Shown in pieces: positions 9,754 through 18,636 of a stretch of 64,000 nt of DNA. Where the stretch lies: NCBI GenBank assembly GCA_013297755.1, contig JAAFIH010000007.1, positions 62,001 to 126,000 on the forward strand, given 5' to 3'. Each line of letters starts with the position of its first letter. The stretch's first letter is position 1. The position numbers and the translations under genes are program-made. The stretch is from Cytophagales bacterium. Its GTDB lineage: Bacteria; Bacteroidota; Bacteroidia; Cytophagales; UBA9547. Below the pieces are notes generated by a model. That model did not search any database and had not been told where the DNA came from. It was given only the letters and a program-made list of their open reading frames with translations.

Positions 9754-12534
9754 ATGGTATTAAGCTGGAACGAAATAAAAGATAGAGCATTAAATTTCTC
9801 AAAAGAATGGGCTGACACTTCAAACGAAGAAGCAGATGCAAAACCATTTTTAGTTGAGTTTTTTAACGTGTTTGGCATTAGCAGTAAACGTGTTTCGACC
9901 TTTGAACATAGAGTAAAAAAACTGGACGACAAAGACGGTTACATTGACTTGCTTTGGAAAGGAACAATTTTAATTGAAATGAAAAGTCGGGGCAAAAACC
10001 TTGACAAAGCCTACCAACAAGCCAAAGACTACACACATGGACTGAAACAACACGAATTACCGAAATACATTCTAATTTCTGACTTTGAAAATTTTAGACT
10101 TTACGACCTTGATGACAATTCAGCTTTAGGAATTGAAAATCAAAAAATAATAGAATTTAAAATAAGCGAACTTGTAAATAATGTTCAGCATTTCGGCTAC
10201 ATTTTAGGTTATCAAAAAAAGGTTTACAAAGAACAAGACCCTGCAAACATAAAAGCAGCCGAGTTAATGGGTAAACTTCATGACAGACTTGAAGAAATTG
10301 GATATACAGGACATCCGTTAGAAGTTTACTTGGTTCGTATTCTGTTTTTATTGTTTGCCGAAGACACAACCATTTTTAATAAACAACAATTTGAAGAGTA
10401 CATAGAACAGAGGACAGCCGAAGATGGAAGCGACCTAGCAGCCAAATTACAAGAGTTATTTCAAGTATTAAACACACCAAAAGAAAACCGTTTTAAAAAT
10501 TTAGACGAGCAGCTTGCCGACTTTCCGTATGTAAACGGAAAACTTTTTGAAGAAAACTTGCCTACTGCAAGTTTTGATAGTAAAATGCGTCTAGCCTTGC
10601 TTGACTGCAGTTACATTGATTGGAGCAAAATATCGCCTGCCATATTTGGTTCAATGTTTCAAAGTGTAATGAACCCAAAAGAACGTAGAAACTTAGGAGC
10701 ACATTACACAAGCGAAACCAATATTTTAAAATTGATTAAACCTCTTTTCTTGGACGACCTTTGGAAAGAATTTGAAAGCATCAAAGACAACAAAAACAAA
10801 CTTCCCGAATTTCACAAAAAACTAAGCACTCTCAAATTCCTAGACCCTGCTTGTGGTTGCGGAAATTTCTTAATTATTACTTACCGTGAATTACGTTTGT
10901 TAGAACTAGAAATTCTAAGAGCCACTTACAAAAGTGGGCAAGGCGTGTTAGATGTAAGAGAAATTATGTTACTAGATGTTGATATGATGTGCGGAATTGA
11001 ATATGAAGAATTTCCTGCACGAATTGCCGAAGTAGCCATGTGGCTTATCGACCACCAAATGAATATGCAAATTAGCAATGAGTTTGGACAATATTTTGTT
11101 CGTTTACCACTTAAAAAAGCGGCTAAAATTGTTCACGGTGACGCTTTAGAAACGGACTGGGAAAATATTGTTTCAAAAAATGAACTCTCTTTTATTCTTG
11201 GTAATCCGCCTTTCATTGGTTCTAAAATAATGAAGCAAAGCCAACGTGACCAAATTGTAAAACAGTTCGACAACGCAGACGGAAGCGGAGTGTTAGATTA
11301 TGTAACTGGTTGGTATATTAAAGCAGCTAAATTTATTCAAGACACAAAAATTAATGTGGCGTTTGTTTCAACAAACTCAATTGTTCAAGGCGAACAAACG
11401 AGTATACTTTGGGGGCGGATGCTGAATAAATACAAAATCAAAATTCAATTTGCCCACAGAACTTTTAAATGGAGCAACGAAGCAAAAGGAAATGCAGCTG
11501 TTTTTTGTGTAATAATTGGTTTCGCTAACTACGATACTAACAACAAAAGTATTTATGAATATGAAGATATTAAAGGCGAAGCCCATGAAATAAAAGTAAA
11601 AAATATCAATCAATATTTAGTTGATGCAAAAGATTTCTTTATTACCAAAAGAACAAGTCCACTTTGTAGCGTTCCTAAAATGTTTAAAGGTAGCCAACCG
11701 ACAGATGGCGGAAATTTTCTTTTCACAGAAGAAGAGAAAAATGAATTTTTAGCAAAAGAGCCTAAAGCCAGTAAATATATTAAACCTCTAATTTCTGCAC
11801 ACGAATTTATAAACAGTGAAAAAAGATATTGTTTATGGCTTATTGACTCAGAACCAAGCGAACTAAAACAAATGCCTCATTTGCTTAATAGAATTGAAGG
11901 AGTTAGGCAAATGCGATTAAAAAGTTCAAAACAAGCTACTGTGAAGTGGGCAAGCCAGCCAACTCTCTTTTCTGAAAACAGACAGCCAAAGGATAATTAC
12001 ATTTTAATTCCTTCTCATTCTTCTGAGAATAGAAATTATATTCCAATTGGTTTTATGACCAAAGACGACATTCTAAATAACTCTTGCTTATCTGTGCCTA
12101 ATGCTACATTATTTCATTTTGGAATTATGACATCCTTAATGCATATGGCTTGGGTAAAATCAATTTGTGGTCGTTTAGAAAGTCGTTATAGATATTCAAA
12201 TGAAATTGTCTATACAAATTATCCTTGGCCAGACAATCCAAACGAGAAACAAGTAAAAGCTATAGAAAAAGCTGCACAAAAGGTTTTAGATGCAAGATTG
12301 CAATTTCCTACAAGTTCATTGGCTGATTTGTACGCCCCTTTAACAATGCCACCAGCCTTGGTAAAAGCACACAACGAGTTAGACAAAGCGGTGGACTTAG
12401 CGTATCGTTCACAACCTTTTACAAGTGAAGCTAACCGTATGGAGTTTTTGTTTGAGCTTTACGAAAAATATACGGCAGACCTTTTTACAAAAGAGAAAGC
12501 GAAGAAACCAAAATCATTAAAAAGCAAACAATAG
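9754..12534 (+). CDS. MmeI-like (type IIL) restriction-modification enzyme
   Basis: A 926-residue single-chain enzyme joining an endonuclease, an N6-adenine methyltransferase and a target-recognition region; MmeI itself is of similar length. The nuclease motif is D65-X9-E75-M-K77, the same spacing as the D-X9-E-X-K site of MmeI. Methyltransferase motif I is FLDPACGCGNF (361-371) and motif IV is GNPPF (482-486). The C-terminal third, with SRYRYSNEIVYTNYPWP, fits the recognition domain. By family knowledge it would methylate one strand of an asymmetric site and cut at a distance when the site is unmodified. It is the first gene of an operon; the SIR2 gene starts one base after its stop. Codon use differs from neighbouring host genes (fewer GGC Gly codons), which suggests transfer. 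Confidence 0.88.
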   Translation: MVLSWNEIKDRALNFSKEWADTSNEEADAKPFLVEFFNVFGISSKRVSTFEHRVKKLDDKDGYIDLLWKGTILIEMKSRGKNLDKAYQQAKDYTHGLKQHELPKYILISDFENFRLYDLDDNSALGIENQKIIEFKISELVNNVQHFGYILGYQKKVYKEQDPANIKAAELMGKLHDRLEEIGYTGHPLEVYLVRILFLLFAEDTTIFNKQQFEEYIEQRTAEDGSDLAAKLQELFQVLNTPKENRFKNLDEQLADFPYVNGKLFEENLPTASFDSKMRLALLDCSYIDWSKISPAIFGSMFQSVMNPKERRNLGAHYTSETNILKLIKPLFLDDLWKEFESIKDNKNKLPEFHKKLSTLKFLDPACGCGNFLIITYRELRLLELEILRATYKSGQGVLDVREIMLLDVDMMCGIEYEEFPARIAEVAMWLIDHQMNMQISNEFGQYFVRLPLKKAAKIVHGDALETDWENIVSKNELSFILGNPPFIGSKIMKQSQRDQIVKQFDNADGSGVLDYVTGWYIKAAKFIQDTKINVAFVSTNSIVQGEQTSILWGRMLNKYKIKIQFAHRTFKWSNEAKGNAAVFCVIIGFANYDTNNKSIYEYEDIKGEAHEIKVKNINQYLVDAKDFFITKRTSPLCSVPKMFKGSQPTDGGNFLFTEEEKNEFLAKEPKASKYIKPLISAHEFINSEKRYCLWLIDSEPSELKQMPHLLNRIEGVRQMRLKSSKQATVKWASQPTLFSENRQPKDNYILIPSHSSENRNYIPIGFMTKDDILNNSCLSVPNATLFHFGIMTSLMHMAWVKSICGRLESRYRYSNEIVYTNYPWPDNPNEKQVKAIEKAAQKVLDARLQFPTSSLADLYAPLTMPPALVKAHNELDKAVDLAYRSQPFTSEANRMEFLFELYEKYTADLFTKEKAKKPKSLKSKQ

Positions 12535-12535
12535 A

Positions 12536-13876
12536 ATGGAACTATTTTTTTACAAGGGAAATGAAAACATAATAGCCAACACGAAAGGTAAAGTCGAGGA
12601 TGGTGTAACACAAGATGTAGCAGATTTTAAAGCACAAACTTTAAAAATGCAAGAGGCTTTCTTGAAAGTGTTAGATAATAAAAATCTTTCTTTTCTATTG
12701 GGAAGCGGTTGTTCTTCTTATAAATTGGAAACTGATAGTTTTAAAGAAATTGGTATTCCAGTAATGGCTCCGTTAGCCAAAGAATTTTATACACTTCTTG
12801 AATTTGCAGAACAAAAGGAATGGCTAAAAAAGGAACTTTCAATTGATGTTTCACATTCCAATTTTGCTACAAACCTTGAAACGTTTTTGTCTACGCTTCA
12901 TAGTTTATCGTTTTATCATTCTAAAATTAATGAACCAAAGAAACAAGATGAAACAATTAAAAAGTTTTCTGAACTGACAAGTTCTGAAAAAATTGATTTC
13001 ATAATAATTCAAGCAAGAAACTTCTTGTTAGAAAAATGTTTAAACTCTACAAACTCCAAAACAGAGAAAGACAAACCAAGTGTTGACAAGCCTTTGATTG
13101 AGCTTTACAAACAGTTTTACAGAAAATTACTTTCAAGAAATCCAACATTACCGAGACTAAATATTTTCACTACTAATTACGACTTGTATTCAGAAAGAGC
13201 AATGGATTTGCTTGGAATTCATTATGTAAATGGTTTTACGGGTGGTATCAGCAAGTTCTTTAATCCTGCTATTTTCAATTATGCCTTAGCAGAGAAAATG
13301 GATTTATCACAGTCAAAATGGAGCGTTATAGATAATTTCTTTTACTTGTATAAAATTCACGGTTCAGTTAATTGGATTGAAGCAGATGGAGAAAATAAAC
13401 TTTTTAAGGTTAAAGAAATTCAAGAGCCAACAATAGAAGAACTAAAAGGGAAGGACAACATAATGATTCATCCAACCCCTTTAAAATATAACGCAAGTTT
13501 AGGCAGTCCATATTCTGACCTTTTCAGGGAGTTTCAAAAAAAGTTAATGCAGAATAATAATATTCTTGTCACCATTGGATACAGTTTTAGTGACGAGCAC
13601 ATTAATAACTTAATTTTTCAAGCATTTACAATTCCCTCATTTCGTTTAATAGTTATCGGGGAACCAACGGACAAAAACGTAATCGGTAAACTACTAGAAT
13701 TAAATGATACACGAATATGGATAATTGGCGAAAAGTGGCCTACTGGTGTAGCTAATTATACTCCGCTGTATTTCTTCAAAAAATTTGTAGAACAAATTTT
13801 ACCTGATTTAACAGCCCAAGATTTAGACCACAAAATGGACGATACAATCAATAACTTAAAGAACTTATTGAAATGA
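12536..13876 (+). CDS. SIR2-family protein (probable NAD-degrading defence effector)
   Basis: A 446-residue protein with SIR2 fold motifs: LLGSGCS (54-60) in the glycine loop, FTTNYD (211-216), KIHGSVNW (273-280, with the catalytic-type His275) and GYSFSDEHIN (348-357). In prokaryotic defence systems such proteins usually cleave NAD+ on phage infection and stop cell growth. It follows the MmeI-like gene by one base and overlaps the HerA-like gene by four bases (ATGA). The pair therefore matches the known Sir2-HerA anti-phage architecture, in which the two proteins assemble into one complex. The frame is complete and the motif residues are present, so it is probably functional. Confidence 0.85.
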   Translation: MELFFYKGNENIIANTKGKVEDGVTQDVADFKAQTLKMQEAFLKVLDNKNLSFLLGSGCSSYKLETDSFKEIGIPVMAPLAKEFYTLLEFAEQKEWLKKELSIDVSHSNFATNLETFLSTLHSLSFYHSKINEPKKQDETIKKFSELTSSEKIDFIIIQARNFLLEKCLNSTNSKTEKDKPSVDKPLIELYKQFYRKLLSRNPTLPRLNIFTTNYDLYSERAMDLLGIHYVNGFTGGISKFFNPAIFNYALAEKMDLSQSKWSVIDNFFYLYKIHGSVNWIEADGENKLFKVKEIQEPTIEELKGKDNIMIHPTPLKYNASLGSPYSDLFREFQKKLMQNNNILVTIGYSFSDEHINNLIFQAFTIPSFRLIVIGEPTDKNVIGKLLELNDTRIWIIGEKWPTGVANYTPLYFFKKFVEQILPDLTAQDLDHKMDDTINNLKNLLK

Positions 13877-15849
13877 CAAAAGATGATAAACAAAGAGTTA
13901 TTGGCAAAGTTGTAGCAATTAATTCCGACCGATTTTCAGTAGAATTACTAAGTGGTTTGGAAAACTTTAATGTAAGTGGTTTTGATGATATTCATTACTT
14001 TGCCCAATTAAACAGTTACGTTATCGTACCATATCAGAATTATTACTTGGTTGCCGAAGTTTCAGGTGTTAGGGAAAAAGATTTAAATGTTCCATTTTCA
14101 AATCCAACAGACCAAATTCTAAGTAAAGTTCAAGCAGGTAAGTTTTTAGAAGTACTTCCAATTGGTACAATCAAATCAACAAAAGACGAAGTATTAAATT
14201 TTGAATTTGGCGTAAGTGTTTACCCAACACTTTATTCTGATGTTCTTTATATCAAAGAGAAAGAGCTTGATACAATTTTCAAGACAGATAACGTCAAGAT
14301 TAAAATTTGTAAAAATACCGATAATGATTGTAAAAAGGAAAACTGCGATTGTAATTATAGATATACATCTTTACCAATAGGAAAATCAACAATATTTCCA
14401 GACTATGAAGTTAAACTTGACATTGATAAATTCTTTGGTAGTCATTCAGCAATACTAGGAAATACAGGTAGCGGAAAATCTTGTACCATTGCTTCAATGA
14501 TTCAAACACTTTACAAACTTGAAGAAAATAGTGCAGCAGGTAGTACGTTCATTTTTCTTGACGTAAACGGTGAATATCGCCAAGCTTTTGAAAAACTTAA
14601 TGAAAACAACAGTAACATTGAAGTAAAAAACTTTACCATTGAGGAAATCGCAGATAAAGACAATCAAACGCTAAATAAATTCACACTTCCGCATTGGTTT
14701 CTTAATATTGATGAGTGGGCATTATTGCTCAAAGCCAGTGATAAATCTCAACTTCCTCTATTGAGAAATGCACTTGGATTTACTCAAAATCTATCTGAGG
14801 AAACTCTTTATCACATTTATGCTTGTAGCATAATGTACGTTTTTGACCATTGGGAAAGTCCAGTAGCAAAAAGACAAAAAATAGTTTCACTAATTCAGAC
14901 TGCAAAATTTCCAACTGATAAAGAAGTTAATTTCTCAACATACAATGCTCAATATGGTAGCTTTTCAGATAGACCAGGAGACCCAAGTGCAGGTATTAAA
15001 GAAGAAGCATTTAAAAAATCTGTAAGGTTATTTATAAAAGAAGATTTAGCAATAGACCCAAAATATAATTCTGAAAAATTTGAATTTACCAAACTCGGGC
15101 TTGCAATTGAAAATGCCCTTTTGTATGAAGAATATCACGGTAATAAACAAATACGAGATTATTGTTCATCGATGATAACTCGATTTAAAAGTATTAAAGA
15201 ACGAGACGACTTTAGTTTTCTTACTAAAAACATTGCTGAGATAGACCAAAAATCTTATTTAGACCAATTTTTAGGCATAAACACAACATTAAAAAAATCA
15301 CAAGTAATAATTATTGACTTAAACTCTGCCAAAGATGAAATGGTAGAAGTAATATCTTGTGTGTTATCACGAATGATTTTTGAAAAACTTAGAAATGCTA
15401 AAGAGAGAAATAAATATCCAGTTAATTTAGTACTGGAAGAGGCTCATAGATACATCTCAAATGAATCAGGAAAAGTATTTGGTGACGCCAACAAGATTTT
15501 TGAACGCATCGCTAAAGAGGGTAGAAAATACGGAATGTTTTTACTTGTTTCATCTCAAAGACCGAGTGAACTTTCAAAAACGGTTTTATCTCAATGCAGT
15601 AATTTTATTGTACACAGAATCCAAAACCCAGAGGACTTATCTCATATAAGACAAATTACTCCTCATATTTCGGAGACAATTTTACGAAGAATGCCATCTA
15701 TACCAACTCAACACGCTTTAATATTTGGACACGCTGTTAACTTACCGACAACCTTTAAGGTAAATGAGGCAAACCCTAAACCTAAAAGTGATAACAATGA
15801 AATAAGTAAAAATTGGTTTAAAGAAAAAGATTTTAAAATTGAAAAATAA
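13873..15849 (+). CDS. HerA-like FtsK-superfamily ATPase
   Basis: A 658-residue hexameric-type ATPase. The N-terminal part (about 1-140) looks like a HAS-barrel domain. Walker A is GNTGSGKS (196-203), followed by FLDVNGEY. Walker B is LVLEEAH (519-525), and SQRPSEL (561-567) is typical of HerA/VirB4-like enzymes. In Sir2-HerA systems HerA is the ATPase/translocase scaffold that assembles with the SIR2 subunits. An oddity is a cysteine cluster just before the P-loop (C146, C153, C158, C160; C-X6-C-X4-C-X-C) that could bind zinc. The start overlaps the SIR2 stop, so expression is probably coupled. It is the last gene of the operon. Confidence 0.87.
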   Translation: MTKDDKQRVIGKVVAINSDRFSVELLSGLENFNVSGFDDIHYFAQLNSYVIVPYQNYYLVAEVSGVREKDLNVPFSNPTDQILSKVQAGKFLEVLPIGTIKSTKDEVLNFEFGVSVYPTLYSDVLYIKEKELDTIFKTDNVKIKICKNTDNDCKKENCDCNYRYTSLPIGKSTIFPDYEVKLDIDKFFGSHSAILGNTGSGKSCTIASMIQTLYKLEENSAAGSTFIFLDVNGEYRQAFEKLNENNSNIEVKNFTIEEIADKDNQTLNKFTLPHWFLNIDEWALLLKASDKSQLPLLRNALGFTQNLSEETLYHIYACSIMYVFDHWESPVAKRQKIVSLIQTAKFPTDKEVNFSTYNAQYGSFSDRPGDPSAGIKEEAFKKSVRLFIKEDLAIDPKYNSEKFEFTKLGLAIENALLYEEYHGNKQIRDYCSSMITRFKSIKERDDFSFLTKNIAEIDQKSYLDQFLGINTTLKKSQVIIIDLNSAKDEMVEVISCVLSRMIFEKLRNAKERNKYPVNLVLEEAHRYISNESGKVFGDANKIFERIAKEGRKYGMFLLVSSQRPSELSKTVLSQCSNFIVHRIQNPEDLSHIRQITPHISETILRRMPSIPTQHALIFGHAVNLPTTFKVNEANPKPKSDNNEISKNWFKEKDFKIEK

Positions 15850-16120
15850 ATAAGCAAAACGCATTTTGCAAGCACATTTAAAAACCGCACAGGCAAACGC
15901 ACAGACCAAAGTTTTTAAAAGAGCTTGCAAAGCCAACCCAAAAGAAAATTGAATTAAAATAAATCCTTCCCTTCTGAAAATAAATAATTCGCAACGCACA
16001 GCCGACACTCAATGACACGATAACTCAATAACGACAATGGTTTACAAACAAGGTGGACAGAAACGCCAGTACCTAACAGCACCTATCCAAAAGGCGGGGT
16101 TTCGTGTAGCTACAAATCGC
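15850..16120. other. noncoding right flank of the defence island
   Basis: About 270 bases with no credible gene. It contains the second TACCTAAC (16070-16077), closely followed by a GC-richer patch with AAAAGGCGGGGTTTCGTG. It leads directly into a heptamer array. The composition is like 9553-9753 on the other side of the island, which supports one transferred unit. Confidence 0.5.
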
Positions 16121-16276
16121 ATTACACATTACCCATTACGCATTACACATTACGCATTACACATTACGCATTACACATTACACATTACACATTACACATT
16201 ACACATTACACATTACACATTACGCATTGCACATTACACATTACGCATTGCACATTACACATTACGCATTACACAT
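16121..16276. repeat. heptamer tandem array, ATTACAC/ATTACGC/ATTGCAC
   Basis: About 22 copies of a 7-base unit, mainly ATTACAC with ATTACGC and ATTGCAC variants. An open frame runs through it, but only because the repeat lacks stops; it is not a gene. Confidence 0.95.
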
Positions 16277-16361
16277 TTTTATTACTTTATTGAATATCAA
16301 AATTTTTTAATTTATTTGTCGTTGCATTTTTTTTGAATTAATATTTATTTTCTAATCAATT

Positions 16362-16397
16362 TTTGTATACAACTAAATTAAGAATGTATTATATTTG
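16362..16397 (+). promoter_or_regulatory. candidate promoter for nuoBC
   Basis: A perfect -7 box TATATTTG (16390-16397) follows a TTTG (16362-16365) at 24 bases, somewhat longer than the usual 19-21. It would give a leader of about 75 bases before nuoB. Confidence 0.4.
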
Positions 16398-16478
16398 GAA
16401 ATTAAATATTGAGTAGATATTTATATAGAAAAACAAAAGTGCCAAAAACCTGTTTTAAAAGAAATAGAAAATAAAAAT

Positions 16479-17039
16479 ATGTCGCAGATAACCACAAAAG
16501 TAAACAATGTACCTGCTCCACCAGGTTTTGAAGGACCAGGATTTTTTGCCACTTCATTGGACAGCGTTATTGGTATGGCACGCAAAAATTCGTTATGGCC
16601 TTTGCCCTTTGCTACCTCTTGTTGTGGAATAGAGTTTATGGCGAGTATGGCTTCTCATTACGATTTTGCTCGATTTGGCTCCGAAAGGGTTAGTTTTTCG
16701 CCACGCCAAGCCGATGTTTTGATGGTAATGGGTACTATTGCCAAAAAAATGGCACCCATTGTTCGCCAAGTTTACGAACAAATGGCCGAACCCAAATGGG
16801 TAATGGCTGTAGGAGCTTGTGCCTCGAGTGGTGGTATTTTTGACACCTACTCTGTGCTACAAGGCATAGACGAGATTATCCCAGTAGATGTGTATGTGCC
16901 TGGATGCCCACCAAGACCAGAGCAAATTATTGATGGTTTTATGCGTATACAAGATTTGGCAGCCAGCGAATCTCTTGGGCGAAGAGAATCAAAACAATAT
17001 CAAAATTTGTTAGAAAAATATAATTTTAATGAAAAATAA
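16479..17039 (+). CDS. nuoB: NADH-quinone oxidoreductase subunit B
   Basis: NuoB carries the N2 [4Fe-4S] cluster that passes electrons to quinone in respiratory complex I, at the cytoplasmic face of the inner membrane. The 186-residue protein has the four cluster cysteines: Cys48-Cys49 (in [10 protein letters not shown]), Cys114 (VGACASSGG) and Cys143 ([14 protein letters not shown]). nuoC follows after nine bases. nuoA would normally precede it, but here noncoding repeats and the defence island lie upstream. Confidence 0.97.
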   Translation: MSQITTKVNNVPAPPGFEGPGFFATSLDSVIGMARKNSLWPLPFATSCCGIEFMASMASHYDFARFGSERVSFSPRQADVLMVMGTIAKKMAPIVRQVYEQMAEPKWVMAVGACASSGGIFDTYSVLQGIDEIIPVDVYVPGCPPRPEQIIDGFMRIQDLAASESLGRRESKQYQNLLEKYNFNEK

Positions 17040-17048
17040 TATTAAAAA

Positions 17049-17549
17049 ATGCCCATTTCAAACGAAATATTAATCGAAAAACTTACATCAAAATTTGGCT
17101 CAGCTATCATTAAATCTGAAACCATGTATGATATACTTTGTGTAACCGCAAATAAGGATATAAACTTAGAAATCTTACATTTTTTATACGATGATTCTGA
17201 ATTGCAATTTCAATTTCTTACTGATATATGTGGTGTTCATTACCCAGATGCTTTGATGCCTTTGTGTGTTGTGTATCATTTGCATAGTTTATCTACCAAC
17301 ACAAGAATAAGGTTCAAGTTTTATTTGACTATCGATAATCCAAGCATCAAATCGGCCACACCAGTATATGCAGCTGCCAACTGGATGGAAAGAGAAACGT
17401 ATGATTTTTATGGAATAATTTTTGAAGGGCATCCAAATCTAAAACGAATACTTAATGTAGACGAAATGACTGTTTTCCCTATGCGCAAAGAATATCCTTT
17501 GGAAGATCCAAATAGGGTAGATAAAAAAGATTTTTACTTTGGACGATAA
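17049..17549 (+). CDS. nuoC: NADH-quinone oxidoreductase subunit C
   Basis: NuoC is a peripheral-arm subunit of complex I that packs against NuoD. The 166-residue protein ends with the family signature: ERETYDFYGIIFEGHPNLKRI, then FPMRKEYPLEDP. It is read with nuoB. Unlike most complex I operons it is not followed by nuoD; the next gene (17558) is an unrelated unknown. The other subunits must lie elsewhere in the genome if complex I is complete. Confidence 0.94.
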   Translation: MPISNEILIEKLTSKFGSAIIKSETMYDILCVTANKDINLEILHFLYDDSELQFQFLTDICGVHYPDALMPLCVVYHLHSLSTNTRIRFKFYLTIDNPSIKSATPVYAAANWMERETYDFYGIIFEGHPNLKRILNVDEMTVFPMRKEYPLEDPNRVDKKDFYFGR

Positions 17550-17557
17550 AAATAATC

Positions 17558-18502
17558 ATGGAAAACAAGCTTATAAGCACTGAATTGGAATCGTACGCAC
17601 GCAATTGTGCTCGTAAGCAATGTTTAGATTATTTTGGTGATACTAAAATTTTTATCAAAGGCGAAGAAATATTACACTTCTGTAATATAAAACAAGTCAA
17701 TTATTTTATATTAAAAATCATTTTTCAGAAGTGGAAAGAAGAGATAGGATTGCTCAAAAAAAGTACTTTTTTTGATTACGACCATCAAGATGTCATTCAG
17801 AGCATAGAACTACTCAGCAATACATTATCCAATCATATTCTGATAAAAAGAGATATTTTTGAAACTTTTTTATCTAAATCAATCGAAGAAACTTTATATT
17901 TATCGCTTTCTCCTTACAACTATTTTAAAAATTACTTTTTTTCTTCAGATATTCAAAAAGTAACGATGACTGAGTTGAGAGAAAAACAAAAATATTTAAA
18001 AATTAATAATGCTTTCTTCGAAGAGTTTGTTCAAAAGCTAGATTCTTATAAAATTCATACTTTTTTTGTATCTGATATTATGGGGCATTTGCAAGAATCT
18101 TACTACAATCATAACTCAAATTTTGATGATTTTGATACAGTAGTTCAAGATTTTTCTAGAATATTGCCACTTGATCTATCAAAAATAGTAACTGATCCTA
18201 AGAAAAAAGATACAGCAGCACCTACGCCTCTCGAAATATTTGAATCAGAAAAAGCCGAAATACAAGCTACTGTTGTTCAAAATAAAAATATTACTCCTAT
18301 AAAATTATCTTTGAATCAAAAAATTATGTTTTTGAAAGATGTTTTCAAAAACGATATGGGACAGATGAATAATACCATGGCTAGGCTCGAATCGGCAGGC
18401 AACAAAGACAACGCATTGAATATTTTGAGTTATTTGCATCTCGACAAAGAAAACGAAAGTGTGATAGAGTTTCTAGAATTGATAGAAGCTAAATATAAAT
18501 AG
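17558..18502 (+). CDS. conserved hypothetical protein
   Basis: A 314-residue protein starting eight bases after nuoC and probably transcribed with it. I do not recognise a function. The N-terminal two thirds are helical-looking and rich in Phe, Tyr and Lys, without a signal peptide or membrane segment. A low-complexity linker (about 215-240, KKKDTAAPTPLEIF) leads to a C-terminal segment, LSLNQKIMFLKDVFKNDM. That segment resembles a short motif found at the end of several uncharacterised Bacteroidota proteins. Confidence 0.7.
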   Translation: MENKLISTELESYARNCARKQCLDYFGDTKIFIKGEEILHFCNIKQVNYFILKIIFQKWKEEIGLLKKSTFFDYDHQDVIQSIELLSNTLSNHILIKRDIFETFLSKSIEETLYLSLSPYNYFKNYFFSSDIQKVTMTELREKQKYLKINNAFFEEFVQKLDSYKIHTFFVSDIMGHLQESYYNHNSNFDDFDTVVQDFSRILPLDLSKIVTDPKKKDTAAPTPLEIFESEKAEIQATVVQNKNITPIKLSLNQKIMFLKDVFKNDMGQMNNTMARLESAGNKDNALNILSYLHLDKENESVIEFLELIEAKYK

Positions 18503-18562
18503 TAATTTTTTGGATATTATATTGTCTAAATTACTGCTCAAAAAGTAACTACAAAATTTAAC

Positions 18563-18593
18563 TTTGATTAATCAAATATTACAATTATTTTTG
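18563..18593 (+). promoter_or_regulatory. promoter of the arginine decarboxylase gene
   Basis: TTTG (18563-18566), a 19-base spacer and TATTTTTG (18586-18593) match the Bacteroidota -33/-7 consensus exactly. Transcription should start near 18600, about 37 bases before the ATG. Confidence 0.65.
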
Positions 18594-18636
18594 CATCAAT
18601 TTTATATTATTTCAACCAATAAAGGGTAAAAAATTA

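Noticed and set aside
16037-16336. 99-residue open frame beginning MVYKQGGQKRQ
   Set aside because: Most of it is translated heptamer repeat (ITHYTLR-type); it is open only because the repeat has no stops.
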